From Limnomonas spitsbergensis (lineage: Eukaryota; Chlorophyta; Chlorophyceae; Chlamydomonadales), in the NCBI GenBank assembly GCA_037349105.1, contig JAYJMM010000041.1:1178001-1242000 (forward strand): DNA of 64,000 nucleotides. The letters are read 5' to 3'. The stretch's first letter is position 1; each line of letters begins with the position of its first letter. Shown piece by piece: positions 34,960 to 48,205 of the stretch. Below the pieces are notes generated by a model. It was given only the letters and a program-made list of their open reading frames with translations. It did not search any database and was not told the DNA's origin. A program made the translations under genes and the position numbers.

Positions 34960-37500
34960 TAGACATAGGGTGCGCGAGGAGGGTCGGGGCATGTTACGGA
35001 TGCATTTGAGAAAAGGTAAGGTACTGAGATTGCCTCTTTGACCTGTTCATTTGGCCTTTATCTGATGGACAGCTGCAGCCAGATCCATAGGGTGCGCGAG
35101 GAGGGTCGGGGCATGTTACGGATGCATTTGAGAAAAGGTAAGGTACTGAGATTGCCTCTTTGACCTGTTCATTTGGCCTTTATCTGATGGACAGCTGCAG
35201 CCAGATCCATAGGGTGCGCGAGGAGGGTCAGGGCATGTTACGGATGCATTTGAGAAAAGGTAAGGTACTGAGATTGCCTCTTTGACCTGTTCATTTGGCC
35301 TTTATCTGATGGACAGCTGCAGCCAGATCCATAGGGTGCGCGAGGAGGGTCGGGGCATGTTACGGATGCATTTGAGAAAAGGTAAGGTACTGAGATTGCC
35401 TCTTTGACCTGTTCATTTGGCCTTTATCTGATGGACAGCTGCAGCCATATCCACAGGGTGCGCGAGGAGGGTCGGGGCATGTTACGGATGCATTTGAGAA
35501 AAGGTAAGGTACTGAGATTGCCTCTTTGACCTGTTCATTTGGCCTTTATCTGATGGACAGCTGCAGCCAGATCCATAGGGTGCGCGAGGAGGGTCGGGGC
35601 ATGTTACGGATGCATTTGAGAAAAGGTAAGGTACTGAGATTGGCTCTTTGACCTGTTCATTTGGCCTTTATCTGAAGGCCTGGTGCAGCCAGATCCATAG
35701 GGTGCGCGAGGAGGGTCGGGGCATGTTACGGATGCATTTGAGAAAAGGTAAGGTACTGAGATTGCCTCTTTGACCTGTTCATTTGGCCTTTATCTGATGG
35801 ACAGCTGCAGCCAGATCCATAGGGTGCGCGAGGAGGGTCGGGGCATGTTACGGATGCATTTGAGAAAAGGTAAGGTACTGAGATTGCCTCTTTGACCTGT
35901 TCATTTGGCCTTTATCTGATGGACAGCTGCAGCCAGATCCATAGGGTGCGCGAGGAGGGTCGGGGCATGTTATGGATGCATTTGAGAAAAGGTAAGGTAC
36001 TGAGATTGCCTCTTTGACCTGTTCATTTGGCCTTTATCTGATGGACAGCTGCAGCCAGATCCATAGGGTGCGCGAGGAGGGTCGGGGCATGTTACGGATG
36101 CATTTGAGAAAAGGTAAGGTACTGAGATTGCCTCTTTGACCTGTTCATTTGGCCTTTATCTGATGGACAGCTGCAGCCAGATCCATAGGGTGCGCGAGGA
36201 GGGTCGGGGCATGTTACGGATGCATTTGAGAAAAGGTAAGGTACTGAGATTGCCTCTTTGACCTGTTCATTTGGCCTTTATCTGATGGACAGCTGCAGCC
36301 AGATCCATAGGGTGCGCGAGGAGGGTCGGGGCATGTTACGGATGCATTTGAGAAAAGGTAAGGTACTGAGATTGCCTCTTTGACCTGTTCATTTGGCCTT
36401 TATCTGATGGACAGCTGCAGCCAGATCCATAGGGTGCGCGAGGAGGGTCAGGGCATGTTACGGATGCATTTGAGAAAAGGTAAGGTACTGAGATTGCCTC
36501 TTTGACCTGTTCATTTGGCCTTTATCTGATGGACAGCTGCAGCCAGATCCATAGGGTGCGCGAGGAGGGTCGGGGCATGTTACGGATGCATTTGAGAAAA
36601 GGTAAGGTACTGAGATTGCCTCTTTGACCTGTTCATTTGGCCTTTATCTGATGGACAGCTGCAGCCATATCCATAGGGTGCGCGAGGAGGGTCGAGGCAT
36701 GTTACGGATGCATTTGAGAAAAGGTAAGGTACTGAGATTGCCTCTTTGACCTGTTCATTTGGCCTTTATCTGATGGACAGCTGCAGCCAGATCCATAGGG
36801 TGCTCGAGGAGGGTCAGGGCATGTTACGGATGCATTTGAGAAAAGGTAAGGTACTGAGATTGCCTCTTTGACCTGTTCATTTGGCCTTTATCTGATAGAC
36901 AGCTGCAGCCAGATCCATAGGGTGCGCGAGGAGGGTCGGGGCATGTTACGGATGCATTTGAGAAAAGGTAAGGTACTGAGATTGCCTCTTTGACCTGTTC
37001 ATTTGGCCTTTATCTGATGGACAGCTGCAGCCAGATCCATAGGGTGCGCGAGGAGGGTCGGGGCATGTTACGGATGCATTTGAGAAAAGGTAAGGTACTG
37101 AGATTGCCTCTTTGACCTGTTCATTTGGCCTTTATCTGATGGACAGCTGCAGCCAGATCCATAGGGTGCGCGAGGAGGGTCGGGGCATGTTACGGATGCA
37201 TTTGAGAAAAGGTAAGGTACTGAGATTGCCTCTTTGACCTGTTCATTTGGCCTTTATCTGATGGACAGCTGCAGCCAGATCCATAGGGTGCGCGAGGAGG
37301 GTCGGGGCATGTTATGGACGCATTTGAGAAAAGGTAAGGTACTGAGATTGCCTCTTTGACCTGTTCATTTGGCCTTTATCTGATGGACAGCTGCAGCCAG
37401 ATCCATAGGGTGCGCGATGAGGGTCGGGGCATGTTACGGATGCATTTGAGAAAAGGTAAGGAACTGAGATTGCCTCTTTGACCTGTTCATTTGGCCTTTA

Positions 37501-37874
37501 CCTGGTGGGTGAATGATGGATGAATGAGCCCCTCAACTGCTGCCCAACTCCTGATGCACGAGTCCTCCTGTTCAGGCTCCCAGTTGTTGCTGTCCTTTAT
37601 GTTGTCCTGGCTGTCAGATATTTCCCCTGTGAGAGGAAGAAGGGGGACAAGAGATGGAGCAACAGGGGTAGGATGGGCAGCCTGACAAACGAGGGGTCAG
37701 GGTTCCAGAATATTCTAAGTAGCGGTACTGCCCAGTGTGCCTGATGTACAACATGCACTGCATAGGCTGACTCAGGGCCCTTACCCCAAAGAAATTGGGG
37801 TGTGGAATGGGTGTTGGGGAAACAATTTGTGCAAGACACACCTAACCTAGACTCTGAGTGGCCTGAGTGGCCTG
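37501..37874 (+). repeat. B-insert copy 1 (374 bp)
   Basis: The 122-bp unit breaks off at CTTTAC and is replaced by a segment from CCTGGTGGGTGAATGATGG to GAGTGGCCTGAGTGGCC; TGCTGCAGCC then returns to unit phase. The preceding unit always carries GGAACTGAG instead of GGTACTGAG, and the following unit usually carries GCGTGAG. The right half is homologous to the A-insert module. A 74-codon + ORF (ATG 37520) with a hydrophobic stretch (residues about 15-34) and a 97-codon - ORF overlap. Neither resembles a known protein, and divergence from the A-insert is not codon-like. Heat-shock element at 37703. Confidence 0.9.
37703..37715. promoter_or_regulatory. Perfect three-box heat-shock element in the B-inserts
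   Basis: TTCCAGAATATTC is the same 13-bp site as in the A-inserts. It lies 183 bp after the first ATG of each B-insert, giving starts at 37703, 38431, 40257, 42082, 42932, 44757, 46583, 48408, 50234, 52059, 53641, 54979, 57293, 58631, 60578 and 62159. In the 58631 copy the last box is mutated to TTT; in the 54979 copy the core is intact although the next base changed. Function is inferred from the motif only. Confidence 0.5.
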
Positions 37875-38228
37875 CTGCAGCCAGATCCATAGGGTGCGTG
37901 AGGAGGGTCGGGGCATGTTACGGATGCATTTGAGAAAAGGTAAGGTACTGAGATTGCCTCTTTGACCTGTTCATTTGGCCTTTATCTGATGGCCTGGTGC
38001 AGCCAGATCCATAGGGTGCGCGAGGAGGGTCGGGGCATGTTACGGATGCATTTGAGAAAAGGTAAGGTACTGAGATTGCCTCTTTGACCTGTTCATTTGG
38101 CCTTTATCTGATGGACAGCTGCAGCCAGATCCATAGGGTGCGCGATGAGGGTCGGGGCATGTTACGGATGCATTTGAGAAAAGGTAAGGAACTGAGATTG
38201 CCTCTTTGACCTGTTCATTTGGCCTTTA

Positions 38229-38602
38229 CCTGGTGGGTGAATGATGGATGAAAGAGCCCCTCAGCTGCTGCCCAACTCCTGATGCACGAGTCCTCCTGTT
38301 CAGGCTCCCTGTTGTTGCTGTCCTTTATGTTGTCCTGGCTGTCAGATATTTCCCCTGTGAGAGGAAGAAGGGGGACAAGAGATGGAGCAACAGGGGTAGG
38401 ATGGGCAGCCTGACAAACGAGGGGTCAGGGTTCCAGAATATTCTAAGTAGCGGTACTGCCCAGTGTGCCTGATGTACAACATGCACTGCATAGGCTGACT
38501 CAGGGCCCTTACCCCAAAGAAATTGGGGTGTGGAATGGGTGTTGGGGAAACAATTTGTGCAAGACACACCTAACCTAGACTCTGAGTGGCCTGAGTGGCC
38601 TG
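38229..38602 (+). repeat. B-insert copy 2
   Basis: 374-bp form (AAGTAGCGGTACTG junction). Private changes: GATGAAAGAG at the start, CTCCCTGTTG, and the following unit reads GCGTGAGAAGGG. It is only 728 bp (three 122-bp units) from copy 1. Confidence 0.9.
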
Positions 38603-40054
38603 CTGCAGCCAGATCCATAGGGTGCGTGAGAAGGGTCGGGGCATGTTACGGATGCATTTGAGAAAAGGTAAGGTACTGAGATTGCCTCTTTGACCTGTTC
38701 ATTTGGCCTTTATCTGATGGACAGCTGCAGCCAGATCCATAGGGTGCGCGAGGAGGGTCAGGGCATGTTACGGATGCATTTGAGAAAAGGTAAGGTACTG
38801 AGATTGCCTCTTTGACCTGTTCATTTGGCCTTTATCTGATGGACAGCTGCAGCCAGATCCATAGGGTGCGCGAGGAGGGTCGGGGCATGTTACGGATGCA
38901 TTTGAGAAAAGGTAAGGTACTGAGATTGCCTCTTTGACCTGTTCATTTGGCCTTTATCTGATGGACAGCTGCAGCCAGATCCATAGGGTGCGCGAGGAGG
39001 GTCAGGGCATGTTACGGATGCATTTGAGAAAAGGTAAGGTACTGAGATTGCCTCTTTGACCTGTTCATTTGGCCTTTATCTGATGGACAGCTGCAGCCAG
39101 ATCCATAGGGTGCGCGAGGAGGGTCGGGGCATGTTACGGATGCATTTGAGAAAAGGTAAGGTACTGAGATTGCCTCTTTGACCTGTTCATTTGGCCTTTA
39201 TCTGATGGACAGCTGCAGCCATATCCATAGGGTGCGCGAGGAGGGTCGGGGCATGTTACGGATGCATTTGAGAAAAGGTAAGGTACTGAGATTGCCTCTT
39301 TGACCTGTTCATTTGGCCTTTATCTGATGGACAGCTGCAGCCAGATCCATAGGGTGCGCGAGGAGGGTCAGGGCATGTTACGGATGCATTTGAGAAAAGG
39401 TAAGGTACTGAGATTGCCTCTTTGACCTGTTCATTTGGCCTTTATCTGATAGACAGCTGCAGCCAGATCCATAGGGTGCGTGAGGAGGGTCGGGGCATGT
39501 TACTGATGCATTTGAGAAAAGGTAAGGTACTGAGATTGCCTCTTTGACCTGCTCATTTGGCCTTTATCTGATGGACAGCTGCAGCCAGATCCATAGGGTG
39601 CGCGAGGAGGGTCGGGGCATGTTATGGATGCATTTGAGAAAAGGTAAGGTACTGAGATTGCCTCTTTGACCTGTTCATTTGGCCTTTATCTGATGGACAG
39701 CTGCAGCCAGATCCATAGGGTGCGCGAGGAGGGTCGGGGCATGTTACGGATGCATTTGAGAAAAGGTAAGGTACTGAGATTGCCTCTTTGACCTGTTCAT
39801 TTGGCCTTTATCGGATGGACAGCTGCAGCCAGATCCATAGGGTGCGCGAGGAGGGTCGGGGCATGTTATGGATGCATTTGAGAAAAGGTAAGGTACTGAG
39901 ATTGCCTCTTTGACCTGTTCATTTGGCCTTTATCTGATGGACAGCTGCAGCCAGATCCATAGGGTGCGCGAGGAGGGTCGGGGCATGTTACGGATGCATT
40001 TGAGAAAAGGTAAGGAACTGAGATTGCCTCTTTGACCTGTTCATTTGGCCTTTA

Positions 40055-40427
40055 CCTGGTGGGTGAATGATGGATGAATGAGCCCCTCAGCTGCTGCCCA
40101 ACTCCTGATGCACGAGTCCTCCTGTTCAGGCTCCCAGTTGTTGCTGTCCTTTATGTTGTCCTGGCTGTCAGATATTTCCCCTGTGAGAGGAAGAAGGGGG
40201 ACAAGAGATAGAGCAACAGGGGTAGGATGGGCAGCCTGACAAACGAGGGGTCAGGGTTCCAGAATATTCTAAGTGAGGTACTGCCCAGTGTGCCTGATGT
40301 ACAACATGCACTGCATAGGCTGACTCAGGGCCCTTACCCCAAAGAAATTGGGGTGTGGAATGGGTGTTGGGGAAACAATTTGTGCAAGACACACCTAACC
40401 TAGACTCTGAGTGGCCTGAGTGGCCTG
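40055..40427 (+). repeat. B-insert copy 3
   Basis: 373-bp form with AAGTGAGGTACTG (1 bp shorter). GAGATAGAGC replaces GAGATGGAGC, which puts a stop in the + ORF. Twelve units after copy 2. Confidence 0.9.
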
Positions 40428-41879
40428 CTGCAGCCAGATCCATAGGGTGCGTGAGGAGGGTCGGGGCATGTTACGGATGCATTTGAGAAAAGGTAAGGTA
40501 CTGAGATTACCTCTTTGACCTGTTCATTTGGCCTTTATCTGATGGACAGCTGCAGCCAGATCCATAGGGTGCGTGAGGAGGGTCGGGGCATGTTACGTAT
40601 GCATTTGAGAAAAGGTAAGGTACTGAGATTGCCTCTTTGACCTGTTCATTTGGCCTTTATCTGATGGACAGCTGCAGCCAGATCCATAGGGTGCGCGAGG
40701 AGGGTCAGGGCATGTTACGGATGCATTTGAGAAAAGGTAGGGTACTGAGATTGCCTCTTTGACCTGTTCATTTGGCCTTTATCTGATGGACAGCTGCAGC
40801 CAGATCCATAGGGTGCGCGAGGAGGGTCGGGGCATGTTACGGATGCATTTGAGAAAAGGTAAGGTACTGAGATTGCCTCTTTGACCTGTTCATTTGGCCT
40901 TTATCTGATGGACAGCTGCAGCCAGATCCATAGGGTGCGCGAGGAGGGTCGGGGCATGTTACGGATGCATTTGAGAAAAGGTAAGGTACTGAGATTGCCT
41001 CTTTGACCTGTTCATTTGGCCTTTATCTGATGGACAGCTGCAGCCAGATCCATAGGGTGCGCGAGGAGGGTCGGGGCATGTTATGGATGCATTTGAGAAA
41101 AGGTAAGGTACTGAGATTGCCTCTTTGACCTGTTCATTTGGCCTTTATCTGATGGACAGCTGCAGCCAGATCCATAGGGTGCGCGAGGAGGGTCGGGGCA
41201 TGTTACGGATGCATTTGAGAAAAGGTAAGGTACTGAGATTGCCTCTTTGACCTGTTCATTTGGCCTTTATCTGATGGACAGCTGCAGCCAGATCCATAGG
41301 GTGCGCGAGGAGGGTCGGGGCATGTTACGGATGCATTTGAGAAAAGGTAAGGTACTGAGATTGCCTCTTTGACCTGTTCATTTGGCCTTTATCTGATGGA
41401 CAGCTGCAGCCAGATCCATAGGGTGCTCGAGGAGGGTCAGGGCATGTTACGGATGCATTTGAGAAAAGGTAAGGTACTGAGATTGCCTCTTTGACCTGTT
41501 CATTTGGCCTTTATCTGATAGACAGCTGCAGCCAGATCCATAGGGTGCGCGAGGAGGGTCGGGGCATGTTACGGATGCATTTGAGAAAAGGTAAGGTACT
41601 GAGATTGCCTCTTTGACCTGTTCATTTGGCCTTTATCTGATGGACAGCTGCAGCCAGATCCATAGGGTGCGCGAGGAGGGTCGGGGCATGTTACGGATGC
41701 ATTTGAGAAAAGGTAAGGTACTGAGATTGCCTCTTTGACCTGTTCATTTGGCCTTTATCTGATGGACAGCTGCAGCCAGATCCATAGGGTGCGCGATGAG
41801 GGTCGGGGCATGTTACGGATGCATTTGAGAAAAGGTAAGGAACTGAGATTGCCTCTTTGACCTGTTCATTTGGCCTTTA

Positions 41880-42253
41880 CCTGGTGGGTGAATGATGGAT
41901 GAATGAGCCCCTCAGCTGCTGCCCAACTCCTGATGCACGAGTCCTCCTGTTCAGGCTCCCAGTTGTTGCTGTCCTTTATGTTGTCCTGGCTGTCAGATAT
42001 TTCCCCTGTGAGAGGAAGAAGGGGGACAAGAGATGGAGCAACAGGGGTAGGATGGGCAGCCTGACAAACGAGGGGTCAGGGTTCCAGAATATTCTAAGTA
42101 GCGGTACTGCCCAGTGTGCCTGATGTACAACATGCACTGCATAGGCTGACTCAGGGCCCTTACCCCAAAGAAATTGGGGTGTGGAATGGGTGTTGGGGAA
42201 ACAATTTGTGCAAGACACACCTAACCTAGACTCTGAGTGGCCTGAGTGGCCTG
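41880..42253 (+). repeat. B-insert copy 4
   Basis: 374-bp form. Unlike the other copies it is followed by an ordinary GCGCGAG unit carrying TTATGGA, and only four units separate it from copy 5. This fits loss of eight units by unequal recombination starting at the insert edge. Confidence 0.9.
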
Positions 42254-42729
42254 CTGCAGCCAGATCCATAGGGTGCGCGAGGAGGGTCGGGGCATGTTAT
42301 GGATGCATTTGAGAAAAGGTAAGGTACTGAGATTGCCTCTTTGACCTGTTCATTTGGCCTTTATCTGATGGACAGCTGCAGCCAGATCCATAGGGTGCGC
42401 GAGGAGGGTCGGGGCATGTTACGGATGCATTTGAGAAAAGGTAAGGTACTGAGATTGCCTCTTTGACCTGTTCATTTGGCCTTTATCGGATGGACAGCTG
42501 CAGCCAGATCCATAGGGTGCGCGAGGAGGGTCGGGGCATGTTATGGATGCATTTGAGAAAAGGTAAGGTACTGAGATTGCCTCTTTGACCTGTTCATTTG
42601 GCCTTTATCTGATGGACAGCTGCAGCCAGATCCATAGGGTGCGCGAGGAGGGTCGGGGCATGTTACGGATGCATTTGAGAAAAGGTAAGGAACTGAGATT
42701 GCCTCTTTGACCTGTTCATTTGGCCTTTA

Positions 42730-43102
42730 CCTGGTGGGTGAATGATGGATGAATGAGCCCCTCAGCTGCTGCCCAACTCCTGATGCACGAGTCCTCCTGT
42801 TCAGGCTCCCAGTTGTTGCTGTCCTTTATGTTGTCCTGGCTGTCAGATATTTCCCCTGTGAGAGGAAGAAGGGGGACAAGAGATGGAGCAACAGGGGTAG
42901 GATGGGCAGCCTGACAAACGAGGGGTCAGGGTTCCAGAATATTCTAAGTGAGGTACTGCCCAGTGTGCCTGATGTACAACATGCACTGCATAGGCTGACT
43001 CAGGGCCCTTACCCCAAAGAAATTGGGGTGTGGAATGGGTGTTGGGGAAACAATTTGTGCAAGACACACCTAACCTAGACTCTGAGTGGCCTGAGTGGCC
43101 TG
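42730..43102 (+). repeat. B-insert copy 5
   Basis: 373-bp form; the shifted frame extends the + ORF to 109 codons. The flanking units share the rare GATTACCTC and TTACGTATG variants with the region after copy 3, 2675 bp upstream, marking a duplicated block. Confidence 0.9.
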
Positions 43103-44554
43103 CTGCAGCCAGATCCATAGGGTGCGTGAGGAGGGTCGGGGCATGTTACGGATGCATTTGAGAAAAGGTAAGGTACTGAGATTACCTCTTTGACCTGTTC
43201 ATTTGGCCTTTATCTGATGGACAGCTGCAGCCAGATCCATAGGGTGCGTGAGGAGGGTCGGGGCATGTTACGTATGCATTTGAGAAAAGGTAAGGTAATG
43301 AGATTGCCTCTTTGACCTGTTCATTTGGCCTTTATCTGATGGACAGCTGCAGCCAGATCCATAGGGTGCGCGAGGAGGGTCAGGGCATGTTACGGATGCA
43401 TTTGAGAAAAGGTAAGGTACTGAGATTGCCTCTTTGACCTGTTCATTTGGCCTTTATCTGATGGACAGCTGCAGCCAGATCCATAGGGTGCGCGAGGAGG
43501 GTCGGGGCATGTTACGGATGCATTTGAGAAAAGGTAAGGTACTGAGATTGCCTCTTTGACCTGTTCATTTGGCCTTTATCTGATGGACAGCTGCAGCCAG
43601 ATCCATAGGGTGCGCGAGGAGGGTCGGGGCATGTTACGGATGCATTTGAGAAAAGGTAAGGTACTGAGATTGCCTCTTTGACCTGTTCATTTGGCCTTTA
43701 TCTGATGGACAGCTGCAGCCAGATCCATAGGGTGCGCGAGGAGGGTCGGGGCATGTTATGGATGCATTTGAGAAAAGGTAAGGTACTGAGATTGCCTCTT
43801 TGACCTGTTCATTTGGCCTTTATCTGATGGACAGCTGCAGCCAGATCCATAGGGTGCGCGAGGAGGGTCGGGGCATGTTACGGATGCATTTGAGAAAAGG
43901 TAAGGTACTGAGATTGCCTCTTTGACCTGTTCATTTGGCCTTTATCTGATGGACAGCTGCAGCCATATCCATAGGGTGCGCGAGGAGGGTCGAGGCATGT
44001 TACGGATGCATTTGAGAAAAGGTAAGGTACTGAGATTGCCTCTTTGACCTGTTCATTTGGCCTTTATCTGATGGACAGCTGCAGCCAGATCCATAGGGTG
44101 CTCGAGGAGGGTCAGGGCATGTTACGGATGCATTTGAGAAAAGGTAAGGTACTGAGATTGCCTCTTTGACCTGTTCATTTGGCCTTTATCTGATAGACAG
44201 CTGCAGCCAGATCCATAGGGTGCGCGAGGAGGGTCGGGGCATGTTACGGATGCATTTGAGAAAAGGTAAGGTACTGAGATTGCCTCTTTGACCTGTTCAT
44301 TTGGCCTTTATCTGATGGACAGCTGCAGCCAGATCCATAGGGTGCGCGAGGAGGGTCGGGGCATGTTACGGATGCATTTGAGAAAAGGTAAGGTACTGAG
44401 ATTGCCTCTTTGACCTGTTCATTTGGCCTTTATCTGATGGACAGCTGCAGCCAGATCCATAGGGTGCGCGATGAGGGTCGGGGCATGTTACGGATGCATT
44501 TGAGAAAAGGTAAGGAACTGAGATTGCCTCTTTGACCTGTTCATTTGGCCTTTA

Positions 44555-44928
44555 CCTGGTGGGTGAATGATGGATGAATGAGCCCCTCAGCTGCTGCCCA
44601 ACTCCTGATGCACGAGTCCTCCTGTTCAGGCTCCCAGTTGTTGCTGTCCTTTATGTTGTCCTGGCTGTCAGATATTTCCCCTGTGAGAGGAAGAAGGGGG
44701 ACAAGAGATGGAGCAACAGGGGTAGGATGGGCAGCCTGACAAACGAGGGGTCAGGGTTCCAGAATATTCTAAGTAGCGGTACTGCCCAGTGTGCCTGATG
44801 TACAACATGCACTGCATAGGCTGACTCAGGGCCCTTACCCCAAAGAAATTGGGGTGTGGAATGGGTGTTGGGGAAACAATTTGTGCAAGACACACCTAAC
44901 CTAGACTCTGAGTGGCCTGAGTGGCCTG
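44555..44928 (+). repeat. B-insert copy 6
   Basis: 374-bp form. Start of the region where 374- and 373-bp forms alternate every 12 units. Confidence 0.9.
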
Positions 44929-46380
44929 CTGCAGCCAGATCCATAGGGTGCGTGAGGAGGGTCGGGGCATGTTACGGATGCATTTGAGAAAAGGTAAGGT
45001 ACTGAGATTGCCTCTTTGACCTGTTCATTTGGCCTTTATCTGATGGACAGCTGCAGCCAGATCCATAGGGTGCGCGAGGAGGGTCAGGGCATGTTACGGA
45101 TGCATTTGAGAAAAGGTAAGGTACTGAGATTGCCTCTTTGACCTGTTCATTTGGCCTTTATCTGATGGACAGCTGCAGCCAGATCCATAGGGTGCGCGAG
45201 GAGGGTCGGGGCATGTTACGGATGCATTTGAGAAAATGTAAGGTACTGAGATTGCCTCTTTGACCTGTTCATTTGGCCTTTATCTGATGGACAGCTGCAG
45301 CCAGATCCATAGGGTGCGCGAGGAGGGTCAGGGCATGTTACGGATGCATTTGAGAAAAGGTAAGGTACTGAGATTGCCTCTTTGACCTGTTCATTTGGCC
45401 TTTATCTGATGGACAGCTGCAGCCAGATCCATAGGGTGCGCGAGGAGGGTCAGGGCATGTTACGGATGCATTTGAGAAAAGGTAAGGTACTGAGATTGCC
45501 TCTTTGACCTGTTCATTTGGCCTTTATCTGATGGACAGCTGCAGCCACATCCATAGGGTGCTCGAGGAGGGTCAGGGCATGTTACGGATGCATTTGAGAA
45601 AAGGTAAGGTACTGAGATTGCCTCTTTGACCTGTTCATTTGGCCTTTATCTGATAGACAGCTGCAGCCAGATCCATAGGGTGCGCGAGGAGGGTCGGGGC
45701 ATGTTACGGATGCATTTGAGAAAATGTAAGGTACTGAGATTGCCTCTTTGACCTGTTCATTTGGCCTTTATCTGATGGCCTGGTGCAGCCAGATCTATAG
45801 GGTGCGCGAGGAGGGTCGGGGCATGTTACTGATGCATTTGAGAAAAGGTAAGGTACTGAGATTGCCTCTTTGACCTGCTCATTTGGCCTTTATCTGATGG
45901 ACAGCTGCAGCCAGATCCATAGGGTGCGCGAGGAGGGTCGGGGCATGTTATGGATGCATTTGAGAAAAGGTAAGGTACTGAGATTGCCTCTTTGACCTGT
46001 TCATTTGGCCTTTATCTGATGGACAGCTGCAGCCAGATCCATAGGGTGCGCGAGGAGGGTCGGGGCATGTTACGGATGCATTTGAGAAAAGGTAAGGTAC
46101 TGAGATTGCCTCTTTGACCTGTTCATTTGGCCTTTATCGGATGGACAGCTGCAGCCAGATCCATAGGGTGCGCGAGGAGGGTCGGGGCATGTTATGGATG
46201 CATTTGAGAAAAGGTAAGGTACTGAGATTGCCCCTATGACCTGTTCATTTGGCCTTTATCTGATGGACAGCTGCAGCCAGATCCATAGGGTGCGCGAGGA
46301 GGGTCGGGGCATGTTACGGATGCATTTGAGAAAAGGTAAGGAACTGAGATTGCCTCTTTGACCTGTTCATTTGGCCTTTA

Positions 46381-46753
46381 CCTGGTGGGTGAATGATGGA
46401 TGAATGAGCCCCTCAGCTGCTGCCCAACTCCTGATGCACGAGTCCTCCTGTTCAGGCTCCCAGTTGTTGCTGTCCTTTATGTTGTCCTGGCTGTCAGATA
46501 TTTCCCCTGTGAGAGGAAGAAGGGGGACAAGAGATGGAGCAACAGGGGTAGGATGGGCAGCCTGACAAACGAGGGGTCAGGGTTCCAGAATATTCTAAGT
46601 GAGGTACTGCCCAGTGTGCCTGATGTACAACATGCACTGCATAGGCTGACTCAGGGCCCTTACCCCAAAGAAATTGGGGTGTGGAATGGGTGTTGGGGAA
46701 ACAATTTGTGCAAGACACACCTAACCTAGACTCTGAGTGGCCTGAGTGGCCTG
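46381..46753 (+). repeat. B-insert copy 7
   Basis: 373-bp form with the 109-codon + ORF variant. Preceded by the GCCCCTATGACC unit. Confidence 0.9.
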
Positions 46754-48205
46754 CTGCAGCCAGATCCATAGGGTGCGTGAGGAGGGTCGGGGCATGTTAC
46801 GGATGCATTTGAGAAAAGGTAAGGTACTGAGATTGCCTCTTTGACCTGTTCATTTGGCCTTTATCTGATGGACAGCTGCAGCCAGATCCATAGGGTGCGT
46901 GAGGAGGGTCGGGGCATGTTACGGATGCATTTGAGAAAAGGTAAGGTACTGAGATTGCCTCTTTGACCTGTTCATTTGGCCTTTATCTGATGGACAGCTG
47001 CAGCCAGATCCATAGGGTGCGCGAGGAGGGTCAGGGCATGTTACGGATGCATTTGAGAAAAGGTAAGGTACTGAGATTGCCTCTTTGACCTGTTCATTTG
47101 GCCTTTATCTGATGGACAGCTGCAGCCAGATCCATAGGGTGCGCGAGGAGGGTCGGGGCATGTTACGGATGCATTTGAGAAAAGGTAAGGTACTGAGATT
47201 GCCTCTTTGACCTGTTCATTTGGCCTTTATCTGATGGACAGCTGCAGCCAGATCCATAGGGTGCGCGAGGAGGGTCAGGGCATGTTACGGATGCATTTGA
47301 GAAAAGGTAAGGTACTGAGATTGCCTCTTTGACCTGTTCATTTGGCCTTTATCTGATGGACAGCTGCAGCCAGATCCATAGGGTGCGCGAGGAGGGTCGG
47401 GGCATGTTACGGATGCATTTGAGAAAAGGTAAGGTACTGAGATTGCCTCTTTGACCTGTTCATTTGGCCTTTATCTGATGGACAGCTGCAGCCATATCCA
47501 CAGGGTGCGCGAGGAGGGTCGGGGCATGTTACGGATGCATTTGAGAAAAGGTAAGGTACTGAGATTGCCTCTTTGACCTGTTCATTTGGCCTTTATCTGA
47601 TGGACAGCTGCAGCCAGATCCATAGGGTGCGCGAGGAGGGTCGGGGCATGTTACGGATGCATTTAAGAAAAGGTAAGGTACTGAGATTGCCTCTTTGACC
47701 TGTTCATTTGGCCTTTATCTGATGGCCTGGTGCAACCAGATCCATAGGGTGCGCGAGGAGGGTCGGGGCATGTTACGGATGCATTTGAGAAAAGGTAAGG
47801 TACTGAGATTGCCTCTTTGACCTGTTCATTTGGCCTTTATCTGATGGACAGCTGCAGCCAGATCCATAGGGTGCGCGAGGAGGGTCGGGGCATGTTACGG
47901 ATGCATTTGAGAAAAGGTAAGGTACTGAGATTGCCTCTTTGACCTGTTCATTTGGCCTTTATCTGATGGACAGCTGCAGCCAGATCCATAGGGTGCGCGA
48001 GGAGGGTCGGGGCATGTTATGGATGCATTTGAGAAAAGGTAAGGTACTGAGATTGCCTCTTTGACCTGTTCATTTGGCCTTTATCTGATGGACAGCTGCA
48101 GCCAGATCCATAGGGTGCGCGATGAGGGTCGGGGCATGTTACGGATGCATTTGAGAAAAGGTAAGGAACTGAGATTGCCTCTTTGACCTGTTCATTTGGC
48201 CTTTA

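Noticed and set aside
34961..37500. CRISPR array
   Set aside because: The repeats are 122 bp, directly adjacent, with no unique spacers and no cas genes. This is satellite DNA.
37520..37744. 74-codon + ORF (109 codons in other copies) of the B-inserts as a small membrane protein
   Set aside because: It has a hydrophobic stretch but no recognised family. The C-terminus changes with a 1-bp indel, one copy has a stop, and divergence from the A-insert is mostly amino-acid-changing.
37597..37890. 97-codon reverse ORF of the B-inserts
   Set aside because: It overlaps the + ORF, runs into the 122-bp unit, and is disrupted in the 373-bp insert form. No motif recognised.
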